Positions 1 to 9,556 of a stretch of 64,000 nt of DNA are shown here, in pieces. The number at the start of each line of letters is the position of its first letter. Position 1 is the first letter of the stretch. The position numbers and the translations under genes are program-made. This stretch comes from Rotaria socialis. Lineage: Eukaryota > Rotifera > Eurotatoria > Philodinida > Philodinidae. The stretch spans positions 3,026 to 67,025 of the forward strand of contig CAJNYU010003698.1 in NCBI GenBank assembly GCA_905331475.1, given 5' to 3'. Below the pieces are notes generated by a model. It searched no databases. It had not been told where the DNA came from and was given only the letters and a program-made list of their open reading frames with translations.

Positions 1-217
1 ATCCACTTTTGGGTATTCACATTTGGGTATCCACATTTATATATATATAAATGTGGATACCCAAATGTGAATACCCAAAAAGTGGATACACCAAAACAAC
101 TCAAATTCCTCAGCTTTTCAAAACATATATATATACATAAATGTCGATACCGAAATGTGGATACCCAAATGTGGATACCCAAATGTGGATACCCAAAAGT
201 GGATACCCTTAATGTGG
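1..217. repeat. Hairpin plus 14-bp tandem repeat
   Basis: Positions 1-38 and 49-87 are near-perfect inverted arms (one extra T in the right arm) around a short TA loop. From about 138 to 217 the same 14-bp unit, aaatgtggataccc, recurs about five times head to tail with a few changes. No gene is seen. The flank at 89-110 matches, in reverse, sequence at 21877-21897, so this is probably part of a dispersed repeat family rather than a unique local array. Confidence 0.8.
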
Positions 218-394
218 TTACATCAGATTGTAGATGCACTAAGAATGGATACTCGATAAACTATTGCTGCGTAGGGTATTGTGACGTAAAACTCTCGATA
301 CCCAGTGTAAAGGTATTATGACATCTATGCTCTACATCATAAAATGACCAACTCTTTATGTATATAAATATGTTAATATGATTTTTCTTAACAC

Positions 395-784
395 AAAACA
401 GTGAATGGATTCTAACAACAATCCAAATGGACGATTGCCAAGGATAACTAAAGATTATTATGGACTACTAAGGATTAATTTGGATCACCAAGGGTCGGAT
501 GAAAATACATCTTGGTAATCCAAGTTTTAATCTCAAATGGCACGTGAAAGGGCTCTACGAACAGTCGGTTATATATATACTGACTTTGCTCAAAACAAAA
601 CGGTGAGTGGCATCTGACAGTAATCCAATTGGATGATTACCAAGGATTACTAAAGATTATTATGGATTACTAAGGATTGGTAAGGATTACCAAAGATCGG
701 TAAAAGATTCTTTGGAAATCCAATCTATTACTTCGAATTTTTCCTGAAAAGATTACGTGAAGCAGCAGTTTATATTATTGACCA
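395..784. repeat. Two diverged tandem copies of a ~200-bp unit
   Basis: The block starting at 395 (aaaacagtgaatgg) and the block starting at 597 (aaaacggtgagtgg) align along about 190 bp, including the shared stretch actaaagattattatgga. They are offset by 202 bp and carry many substitutions, so the duplication is old. No coding potential is visible. Confidence 0.7.
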
Positions 785-896
785 TGTGGAAAAGATGTTG
801 GTGTTTCTGATGTCCCTAGTAGAAGGAATCATAATCTGAATAAGGACTCTTCAAATTAAGTACTGCTCTCTCGTCGTCATCTCTTTTCCATCGCCT

Positions 897-1290
897 GCAC
901 GAAAATAAAAAATAATGATTCACTTCAATTTATTCAGCATTAGCAAAGCAATAGTATTTTAGATTTCCTCATTTGGCGTTTATACTGCTTAGAATAATTG
1001 AAGTTTTTAATAGAAAACAATCTACAAACTACCCATGTAAATATTTTTTGCCTCGAAACGCGTCTGAAACGCGTTCCATTTGCGTGCGAAACGTACAGAA
1101 GCGAACGCGTCTAAATGCGTCTCCAGTGAAACAAACGAAGCGTTTCGACGCGGCNGCACGAAAATAAAAAATAATGAATCACTTCAATTTATTCAGCATT
1201 AGCAAAGCAATAATATTTTAGATTTCCTCATTTGGCGTTTATACTGCTTAGAATAATTGAAGTTTTTAATAGAAAACAATCTACAAACTA
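897..1290. repeat. 135-bp direct duplication around an ACGCGT-rich spacer
   Basis: Positions 897-1031 and 1156-1290 are 135-bp direct copies with only about two differences. The 124-bp spacer is rich in acgcgt-like words and ends in a single undetermined base (1155) exactly at the start of the second copy. The N at the join means an assembly artefact is as likely as a recent duplication. Confidence 0.75.
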
Positions 1291-2100
1291 TTGATCGAGC
1301 TTTTTCGAAAGATCGATGCATATTGTCAGTACGTGGATGAAAAAAAAATCTACGAAAAACTCTGATCAAAATCAGCTATTTCATTAAAAATCAATTATCA
1401 TGCTGCCAAAAGGACGTTAGTTCAATCTGAACAACTGATTTCTCAGTATGAAACAGGTATTTGCTTGGATATAAATCGTTTAAAATCTATTTAAATAAAT
1501 TGGTCAGATTGATGTGAACAAAATTGAGTTTCCATAATCACTCACGGTTGATTCAACGCCAACAGTTGATTAGAACAAATTAGAGTTGATAAAAAATAAA
1601 AGTAAAATTGAGTTTTTTTTCGATCTGTTAATGTAAAATTGAGTGCCATTGCATAAATTTTTAATTGGTTTTGAAAATTTCTCTCTTGTCCAATTCACAG
1701 CATTTCAGATGAATGCTATTACTATCTTGATATTTTTTTAATATATTTTGACTACTTGCATTCAACAAACAATATCACCTTTCATTTAGATGTTCGCAAA
1801 TTATTCGTTCAATTTATTTTCCTCACTAAAATTTGCTGAGCGACGATTTCAGAATCGAGTTTTTCGTTATTATTGCTCTCACCAAATACCAGCTACTTAC
1901 GCAGATGTTAACAAAAGTTTTTGAGTGTTTCCGATAACCACGTAATAGTGACTCTCATTGGATCTGTAATATGAAGCGTGATAAAATGCGGTGAATGAAG
2001 CTTCTTGATACATATATAATCCACTACATTTTGATACCAGTATTCAAGGAAGTTTATGATGAGATTCCAAAAGAAAAGATCCTTTTACTGGATTTCGATT
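1291..2100. other. AT-rich interval without a supported gene
   Basis: About 800 bp of AT-rich sequence with homopolymer runs. No open frame here shows a recognisable domain or splice structure. A short open frame near its end runs into the following repeat. Confidence 0.5.
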
Positions 2101-2129
2101 CTATATCGATCGAATTTTGTTTGCTCAAC

Positions 2130-2530
2130 AAATCTTATCAAGATCCGATAAAAATCCTGGGAATTCTATCGGATCCGGCAGTCGGAGTTCTGTCACAAGG
2201 ATTTTAACACAAATCCGATTTATGTTATTTGTTTCCGATAGGATCCGACGTACTAATGTTAATTGGATTTTGGGATCATCTCAAACGATTAATTCCACTC
2301 GATTCTTGGCACCAGATAATCTCGAATCACGTCAGATCTGGCGAGATCCGAACATCGGATCCGATAGGTTCTGGTTACATGAGTCCGGTCGGAATGGATG
2401 GAATCCGGTAATCGAATATGAAAGAAAAATGACGAATATGATCGGATTCTGGCGGAAACGTCCCGACCGGATCCGATGACCGGGTATGAACAGATTTAAA
2501 AGCCGTCCGACAAGATTCGACGGACCGCGA
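2130..2530. repeat. Degenerate GATCCGAT-rich repeat block
   Basis: The words ggatccgat, atccgat and ccggat recur many times in both orientations across about 400 bp, at clearly higher GC than the flanks. A similar block lies at 5285-5720. Overlapping open frames here encode only the repeat and are not treated as genes. Confidence 0.6.
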
Positions 2531-2756
2531 TTCTCCTGGGAATAAATCTCCCAGTAGCAATCTGATAGATTAATATAATAGTGAATACTGAGACTGAGGC
2601 ATAAAATGACCTTATCATTTCGATAAGGACACATAGGCTGTATATGCATTTGTTTTTTCTCGTTCTCATGGGTGTGGGCGAGACTCATCACATGGGAGTC
2701 CATGATATATCCAAGTGGTAATATCACTGAGACTTGTCATGCATTGTTCTTTATTT

Positions 2757-4028
2757 TTAAATAAGTAAATGGCAAACATGAGGTGCCGTTAGTCTTACAG
2801 AATCAGAAAGTTCAGTTGCTAGACAGACAATTTGTTTTGCTTGATTCACAACAAATAGACCACTCAACATCGCAGGTATAATTCCGATGAATATACCAAC
2901 GGCATCCCCTGAATACCAAATGTTTTCTCCGGGTACTTTCAAATGTTCGTCGAGTAGTGGATAGTTTCCAACGGCTTCTACTGTTGGTCCTTTGAGTGTA
3001 AACTTTCGTCGATCTAAATTTGTATCTTTCATGATGTTTGCAAGAAAGGATTCAATGCCTCTAGCAATATGAGTACCGGCATCACCATATATGTCATACA
3101 GTTTATCTAATTCAGCAAGTGATAGCTCGAATGGACGTATATCCTTGATTTTTTCTAAATATTGCTGAGCATCATCACTCTTAAAACACGCATCGAAACC
3201 GAAATTACTTTCTGATGTTGCTAGGCAATCAGAACAACCGTAATAGGCAGTTATTCCGTCTTGTTCGAACCATACACATTCACCGTTACGACACCAGAAA
3301 AATGTTCGATATTCCACATTGGCATTGTTGGTTGGGATAACCTTCAAATTTGCTTCTGTTACATTGGAAAATAAACTATCGTCTGCTGGGCCACAGATAC
3401 GTACTCCAACATCTAATTGTTTGAAAATGTGTTTAATCACCGGAAACGTTGAAGAAACTATAGGGAAAAATCGACCACCAGTGAGAATAAGGTTACTACA
3501 ACGAAATTTTATATCTTCACCGTTTTTCTTACAGTGTAAAATATAAGTATTATCTGCTGTAGATTCAATCTGATACAGTTTAGTGCCCAGTGATAGTTGG
3601 TTCGGTTTGATGATATCTAGAATTGACGCAAAGAGAGACGTACGCTGTTCGAGTATTAAATGGAAAGCGGATTGACCCTTTTGGTTTTGATTTTCAGCAT
3701 TCATAGTACTTTGTTCGAATGGAAAAGCTGGTATGTTTACCATGTCTTGAAATATTTTTCTTAATTGATTGTAGCTTATTCTCAAGCATTCTTGATCAAG
3801 CATCCACAGTCTATAGCAGGCTGGATAGAACATTAGATGACCATCAGAGAAGAGTCCAGCTCCGCCTACACCTCCAGTATGAGTTCTATCGTTGGCTTGT
3901 ACACGTATTAATAGGTTATCACCGCTATCAATCAACAAGTATTTATTTTCATGATGCATATGCAGCCCGTAACTAGCTGCCAAACCCGCAGGTCCAGCTC
4001 CTACGATCACGTAATTAAAAGTCGTCAT
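2757..4028 (-). CDS. FAD-dependent dehydrogenase, single exon
   Basis: This intronless frame encodes about 423 residues. The N-terminus has a Rossmann FAD/NAD motif, YVIVGAGPAGLAA, followed by GGVGGAGLFSDGHL. The C-terminus carries a typical FAD-binding end, WYSGDAVGIFIGIIPAMLSG. The GGAG-FSDG pattern after the Rossmann motif resembles the COG2509-type FAD-dependent dehydrogenases common in prokaryotes; the substrate is unknown. I take ATG at 4028 as the start because it directly precedes the Rossmann fold; the open frame continues upstream only through a GTG. An AATAAA polyadenylation signal overlaps the region just after the stop. No signal peptide is seen, so it is probably cytosolic. The absence of introns, in a window where other genes have many, raises the possibility of horizontal origin or retroposition. 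Confidence 0.8.
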   Translation of the reverse strand: MTTFNYVIVGAGPAGLAASYGLHMHHENKYLLIDSGDNLLIRVQANDRTHTGGVGGAGLFSDGHLMFYPACYRLWMLDQECLRISYNQLRKIFQDMVNIPAFPFEQSTMNAENQNQKGQSAFHLILEQRTSLFASILDIIKPNQLSLGTKLYQIESTADNTYILHCKKNGEDIKFRCSNLILTGGRFFPIVSSTFPVIKHIFKQLDVGVRICGPADDSLFSNVTEANLKVIPTNNANVEYRTFFWCRNGECVWFEQDGITAYYGCSDCLATSESNFGFDACFKSDDAQQYLEKIKDIRPFELSLAELDKLYDIYGDAGTHIARGIESFLANIMKDTNLDRRKFTLKGPTVEAVGNYPLLDEHLKVPGENIWYSGDAVGIFIGIIPAMLSGLFVVNQAKQIVCLATELSDSVRLTAPHVCHLLI

Positions 4029-5170
4029 TGTAAAATATGTTTTCACCTATGAAGACACTACACAAATAATTCATTAAGTTAAATCATATCAAATCACTGG
4101 AAATGGTGGATCTTTCATTTTCCAAGAAGCTTTTATTAGAGATAACCCAGTATTTTACAATAATAAAAATACAATTATTTCATTCGACTTTTCTCTAATA
4201 TTTAAACATGAAATTTTGATTAATTTTCTTTTAATCACAGAGAGGGATCAGTAATCACTTTCGAAATGAAAACGAATTAATGGTGCATTATTCTTGAAAA
4301 GATGAATGGTTTAACAACGATATGTTCTCTCAATTAAAAGACCATGAATCTTATTCTATCTTTCAAAACAAAATGTCTTGACAAAATTGTTAATGTTCTG
4401 CATTAAAGTACTTACTCAAGCAATAAAAAACAACGTGCAGCAGAGAGAAATACTCATGCGTCGCAATAAAGAAAACGTGCGACAGGAATAAACGAATCCT
4501 TCAGTTACATTGATTTTGCATTATTTTCTACTATCTACAAAAGGAGAACAAGAAAAAGAGAAGAAGAAAGAGAAATATTTTCCCTTTATTGACTCATCGT
4601 TAGAAAGAAAATATAGAGCAGAATTTAAACGATGAAAGACGAGACGCACCAGCACTGAAAACAGGTGCAAACTATTGTTAAGGAATGAAATTAACGAGAA
4701 AAACAGAATTGAGGATGACGATAATTTAAACAGGATTAGAATGAATGTGAGATTCTCATTTCGACTCAGGAACTCGATGCGGGTGTCAAGTATGGCTGTT
4801 GGTGTTTGCCTTCGTTTCACCCATACATCCACAACACACGCTCTAGTCCATCTTTTTACTACAGGTAAACCGTTAGGGTATGCGTTTTTAAGAGCACTTC
4901 TTTCTTTGTGCTCTGAATGTATAAAAAAAAACCACAAGGTGTAAATTTGACAATACGTGAAGAAAATACAAAAATTTGAATATTATAAAAGTCCAGGGAT
5001 TTTATAGAATACTACAAAGAAATACCAAGAAAATCAGAGTTCTATCTTAATTAAAATGATCATAAGTGACTCTTCATTAGATAGTCATTAAAATTTTAGT
5101 GAAAGTTCAACGATGGTCTTACAAAGCCCGAAAAGTCGCTGTAACTGCTTGCCTCTAATAGACTGCAACA
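4029..5170. other. AT-rich interval, upstream of the FAD gene
   Basis: About 1.1 kb without a supported gene. It presumably contains the promoter of the minus-strand FAD dehydrogenase gene. Two short overlapping open frames at 4520-4945 run on opposite strands and have no recognisable domain. Confidence 0.5.
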
Positions 5171-5171
5171 G

Positions 5172-5284
5172 CTATGAATATTGCTCAATACTAAATTTCA
5201 CCACTTCATGACTCCATTGATTCGCAGCATAGAGATTACCAAATCTATCGAAAGATAAGCTAATAGGATGGAACAACCCAGTAG
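5172..5284 (-). pseudogene. Fragment of an NHL-repeat protein (last repeat)
   Basis: Read on the minus strand this gives about 36 codons ending in a stop, with the core FDRFGNLYAANQ followed by VVKFSIEQYS. This matches the NHL repeat pattern (a D..GN-LY-AD..N..V.KF signature). The coding similarity begins abruptly beside the GATCCGAT-rich block at 5285, so the rest of the gene is missing or cut off by the repeat. NHL proteins form beta-propellers and are abundant in rotifers. I treat it as a C-terminal remnant. Confidence 0.6.
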
Positions 5285-5720
5285 ATTCAATCCGACATTA
5301 GGGTCTGATAAGATCCGATCCGATAGACTTCCGGTAGGATTCCATCGGATTTCATTAGAAGCCTATAGTGGCATCATCGGAACCCTGGTTCAGGGTCTAC
5401 AGTCGGAGCCTTAGCGCCGGAATCGGACGGAATCTTACTTCACGCATCCGATGGGAAACAGATATCATGAACTTCTCGTGTCCGAGAGTGGGAAATCGAT
5501 GAGGATCCTATAATTTCTCATATACGAACTCAGTAGGATCCCGTGGGTCGGATTCTTACGAAATTTCTATGAGAACCTATCAGATATCACCATGTTCTTA
5601 TGAGACACAACATGTTCCAACAGTAATAATCCCACGAGATTTCCTACACTTGTTTCCTATCGGATCGCCTGAATTCCGATAGGGTCTCATAGGATCCGAT
5701 GAAAAATAGTATAATATACT
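5285..5720. repeat. Second GATCCGAT-rich repeat block
   Basis: Recurrent aggatccgat, ccgatag and cggat words over about 430 bp. The phrase tagggtct plus gatccgat occurs near both ends in the same orientation (about 5300 and 5685). It is related in composition to the block at 2130-2530. It abuts the NHL fragment and probably inserted into that gene. Confidence 0.6.
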
Positions 5721-7116
5721 CTAGTGTAGATTATTCGCCGGTGCCATGGTAGTCCACACAATACTGAAAGAATAAGAAATTAAAAAATAAATTGCAACAG
5801 CTAATTTGAACAATAGGCCCAAAGGATTACTATACAATATAACACACAATAAAGAAAATGAGTAACAAATACAATTAAAACAAATTCAGCAAAACCGACG
5901 AAATCTAAAATGTTTTTCCATGTATCCACTTGAATTACGTGTCTAACGGTTTTTGAAGACAAGCATAAAAACGTTTCCAAACGACCCACGCAACCTCGAT
6001 AGATATCCCACCAAAGCCATTACTCCTTCATGTCAGGTAAAAGCCCATTTAAGGTTTTATAAAAACCGTAAAAGATTATTCCCAACGGCACACCGGGGAA
6101 ATTATCTACTTCTTTAGAAGTCTATACGATTGTGCATGCCACCTCTTTGTTTAACCGCTTCATTTCCAACTAGCAACATCGCGAGTCAGCACTTACGCGG
6201 ATCTGCTCGCCATTCAAAACAGCCGCAATACAGCAATTCACATAAACCGCCTTATAACTGCTTCTCAATCTCACCGTTTTTTGAAGCTTACTTGGGAAAT
6301 CAGCATTGTTTCAGTCTTAGTTAAAATTTATAGTTGGTAGAAACTAAGTTTTGCTAAGTGCTGATCAGCACTGAAATAGTTGAAATCAGCGCGTTTTTTT
6401 AACTGAAACAGTTGAAATCAGCGCGTTTTTTTAACCGTAGTTGCATTGCTCAGGTAGTGGTATCAAGCTTTTTCTGACTGATGCTCTTGTTTTCGAAAAC
6501 GAAGTGTATCTGAGTGATTTTTTTAATTGAAATTTATTTATGAGAAATGCAATAGTGAACTCTCTTGATGCATTGTTTCTTACTTCTGAATATTTTGAGA
6601 GGCATTGTTTTCGCTGATAGTTTGTATAGTTTCTGTGGAATTGCTAGTGACATTGTATATTTAGGAATAATTTAGGAGAAATCTTATCAGTTGAATGATG
6701 TTATGGTCGAAAAGTGACTTTTGAGATGAGTATAGAGGAGTGTAGCCTTTCGCAAAGAGACTGATCGGATCCGACTGGAAACTTATTTATATCATAGTGC
6801 CGGAAGTCGGGTGTGTGAGTGGGAGTAGATTAAGAGAATGCGAAACCACACCCACACCTGCCCTGTGCCAAAATTTTATTTAATTAGCGTACATAAGTGT
6901 AGGGTTTTTCATCTTTCATGTCTCCAATGGGGAGGAGGGGGTGAAGTACCGGAGAGCTGCAAAAACCTTGCACTTCAACTTATATTCAGTATTTTTCTCG
7001 AAAATATATGTGAGTCTCACAAAAACTCGCGACGGATTACATAAATGCTTTCCTTCGCATCGCATTAATTAACTTAATCCATGAGCAAGAAATAGCAGCA
7101 ATAGTAGAATCGGCTA
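5721..7116. other. Gene-poor interval
   Basis: About 1.4 kb with no supported gene. It contains the 32-bp tandem duplication listed separately and a short GATCCGA-containing patch near 6765. Open frames at 5801-5989, 6130-6324 and 6838-7044 show no recognisable domains. Confidence 0.5.
6373..6436. repeat. 32-bp tandem duplication
   Basis: Two adjacent 32-bp units, 6373-6404 and 6405-6436, share agttgaaatcagcgcg followed by a T run, with two differences between them. No function is evident. Confidence 0.85.
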
Positions 7117-7191
7117 GCCGGGGCTGGCGTAGTGATTCTATGCATCTGATTATTAATCAGACATGAAAAGGTTCGATTCCTTCCCCCGGCA
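7117..7191 (+). tRNA. tRNA-Asn-like (anticodon ATT), or tRNA-derived element
   Basis: The 75-nt segment folds as a full cloverleaf. Acceptor arms GCCGGGG and CCCCGGC are followed by discriminator A. The D stem is GCGT/ATGC, the anticodon stem TCTGA/TCAGA with loop TTATTAA (anticodon ATT, codon AAT), and there is a 5-nt variable loop. The T arm has loop TTCGATT and one mismatch at its base. Box A (tggcgtagtg) and box B (ggttcgattcc) match pol III promoter consensus. Against a working tRNA: no T4 terminator occurs until about 85 nt downstream, and metazoan tRNA-Asn normally carries GTT. It may be a tRNA pseudogene or SINE head. Confidence 0.55.
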
Positions 7192-7686
7192 CATTGTCTT
7201 CGGTGTCAAGATATACGGTATCGGAAGAATAAACAAAGGAAGAATAGTAGTGCATGCCGATTTCATCATCACTGCCTCGTTTTCGTTGTCGCTTCCTTGC
7301 CATCCTTTCTCTGTTTGTTATCTTAGTCTTGTCTGTTGACTCCTGTTTTCATAAGCGCCCACCAAACATATACAAAAAGCCATATAAATATAAATGAATA
7401 CCGAGAATAAATATAGTGCATAAACCAAAAACAAAGAATAGTAGAATCTGCTGACACTTAATATGATTCCGAAAAAGTAAGTATTCGACGATCAAGTTTA
7501 CCATTAAGATAAGCGTCTGAATCAAGTCAAATTTTAAAGTAGTTTCTAGAGTATAATTTATAAAATTCAGTATTTTGATGATAGAAGTTTTCGAAAAAAT
7601 CGTTTCATGGCAGCTATTTTATATAAAAGAATTCAGGAAATCAGTAGGACAATAAAAGAATAGTTGCATGGTTGTTATCCAGCCGT
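7192..7686. other. Interval without a supported gene
   Basis: About 500 bp of AT-rich sequence between the tRNA-like segment and the small Cys-rich gene. If the tRNA-like segment is a SINE head, its body would lie here, but I see no clear tail or target-site duplication. Confidence 0.4.
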
Positions 7687-8204
7687 CTATCCGCTCCCTT
7701 TACCTACAAAATAAAGAAAGAATTGAAGAGAAAAAAATCAGTATTCCTTTGTTTACAAATAATTACCACATGCACAGCAATTTTGTTGTGCTGCCGCTGA
7801 ATCGATACCGGAAGTGGCGACTACACTCGTTCCATTACAAAAGCCATAATCAATGTAAGTTTCGCATGTATGACCAGTACCTTCTTCAAAATATCCAGCT
7901 AAGTCGGAGCATGCTGTAAAAGCAAAAAGAAAACACTTTTAGTGTTTGATTCATATCAGGAAGAAAGTTTCTTGAAATATTCCAGTTATAATTAAAAAAG
8001 ATCTTACTCACTGTCAAGACTACTGCTATAGAAAGATGCTTTTATACTGCACTCGAGATGTGCCTCTTTCAAGGATTCTCCACAAAAAATAAATAGAACA
8101 ATGGTAGGCGTGTAGATAGCAGAGGTCCAAACAAGCCTACTTTCTCTGGATACAAATCTATTACTAGTGAATGATTGTGTTGAGTCAAACTGATGAAATA
8201 TCAT
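7687..8204 (-). CDS. Small Cys-rich protein ending CCACGG (three-exon model)
   Basis: I join three minus-strand exons: 8012-8204, 7767-7913 and 7687-7703. Donors are GTGAGT and GTAATT, acceptors TTACAG and TTGTAG, and the phases fit throughout. The product is about 118 residues. The middle exon encodes TCSDLAGYFEEGTGH, then CETY, FCNG and an AA-NCCACGG end. This spacing (C-D..G..-C-Y..-C..-AA.CC.CGG) looks like the conserved Cys motif seen in secreted proteins of several protists and rotifers. The first exon contains a hydrophobic run, TIVLFIFCG, but the start codon is uncertain and there may be further upstream exons. Function unknown; probably extracellular. It could also be the 3' end of the TM/Thr-rich gene upstream at 9117-10110. 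Confidence 0.5.
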
Positions 8205-8229
8205 TTCTCATCATCCCAGGTCGAACATT

Positions 8230-8465
8230 ACGGTCCTGGAAACGGCCGGTTCTGTGGTATTCCGGAGATTTCATGGAAGCAATATTCCGGTGAAAGGATC
8301 GGGTGACCGGATTTATCCGGTGCGGGTCGGAATCGGCAGGAACCGGTCAAGACTGACAGCCGGATACGGTTTCCGGATTCCTGCATCGAATTCTGGACAA
8401 TTCCCGGTGGGTTCCGGTCGGAAACAGCGAGTTTCTTGGAGGTTTTCGCCGAAATTCACGGAATA
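8230..8465. repeat. CCGG-rich high-GC patch
   Basis: About ten tccgg, accgg or gccgg words occur in roughly 190 bp, in both orientations, far above the AT-rich background. The long plus-strand open frame here (8254-8544) reflects the motif density and has no recognisable domain. Confidence 0.6.
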
Positions 8466-9116
8466 CTGCTTCGGGAATCATTGTCCAGGGATGCACATAA
8501 AAAATCCTCCGTATTACAATTTTATACTTAGATTTCTTGCTTAATGAATGAAGTTTTTTATTGAAAATTTGGAAATAATGATAAACAGGTGGCCTGCCTA
8601 CTTTAAGCAGCCCATCTGGCCTGTTTGGATCTCTGGTAGATAGTATGTGTGAATTGTATTTCGTAGGATTATGAGTATGATTTAGGAGAAGATATCGAGA
8701 TTAAATCATCGGTAAAACTGCTTAAAATATTATACGTACATCCTATCATGAATTTTGCGCGAGCTTAAGTGTGAGTAGTCTGTACAGAGCAGTTACGGTG
8801 ATATAGCCAATACATAACTAAGGTAAATATAGAATTATAATTGCTTATTAAATGGATACTAGGCGATGGTTTTGATATATCAAGAGAGATGTCACACCAT
8901 TTTCAGACTATTGACTCGTGTGAGTGGAATAAAAGCTTTTGAAAATAGTAAATTTGTTAATAACATGTGACGAATTTGGGAAGATCATTCTATCGAAATG
9001 GAAAATTTTCTCATTGAAAACTTTGCTGTCTCGGTCAAGTGTTTTACAACAAAAGAACAGTTTAAACCACAAATAAAAATATTTCTAATTTGCAATGTAT
9101 ATTCTCTTTTCCTTAC
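8466..9116. other. AT-rich interval without a supported gene
   Basis: About 650 bp with no recognisable coding or RNA feature. It may contain an intron or missing downstream exons of the TM/Thr-rich gene, whose last identified donor is at 9116. Confidence 0.4.
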
Positions 9117-9172
9117 CAGTAGTAGTGCTAGTAGTTGGCACTGTTGTTGTTGTCGTTGTCGTTGTCGGTGTT

Positions 9173-9284
9173 GTTTATTAATTACATACCCCCGTCAATG
9201 TGGTCATAGTTCTGCGTGTAAAGCGAACTTTCTAGATACTAGTTGTGGTTGTTGTTGTCTTTGTTGTTGTTGTCGTTGTCGTTT

Positions 9285-9318
<34 letters not shown>

Positions 9319-9556
9319 CTCTTAATATAAAAAGGACATGAAAGTATGATTTTTCTCATAGTTTGCTCCATACTTTTCTTCTCAACTTCTACGCGACATA
9401 TTTGTAATGGCACTGAAATCCTGCCTATTCCATGCTGACATTCCAAAATTGGAGAAAAAACTGTCATAGTTTCCAGGAGGTGTCTTATAGTATCTAGAAA
9501 GTTCGCTTTACACGCAGAACTATGACCACATTGACGGGGGTATGTAATTAATAAAC
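9173..9556. repeat. Perfect 69-bp inverted duplication
   Basis: Positions 9173-9241 and 9488-9556 are exact reverse complements over 69 bp. The 9488-9556 copy reads as coding on the minus strand within the Cys-containing part of the Thr-rich gene. The other copy is inserted, reversed, between two blocks of CAA/ACA triplet repeat. No transposon ends or target duplication flank it. Confidence 0.9.
9242..9320. repeat. GTT/CAA triplet microsatellite
   Basis: An interrupted run of ttg/gtt triplets, longest uninterrupted part about 9286-9320. On the minus strand it forms the poly-Thr (ACA) or poly-Gln (CAA) stretch of the Thr-rich gene. A second shorter block lies at 9140-9172, on the other side of the inverted copy. 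Confidence 0.85.

Noticed and set aside
138..217. Possible CRISPR-like array
   Set aside because: The 14-bp units are directly adjacent with no spacers, and the sequence is eukaryotic.
2117..2727. Overlapping open frames of 60-131 codons
   Set aside because: They encode the GATCCGAT repeat in different frames, on both strands, with no domain.
8998..9330. Plus-strand Cys-rich open frame
   Set aside because: The poly-Cys run is the reverse reading of the CAA/ACA triplet repeat of the minus-strand gene.
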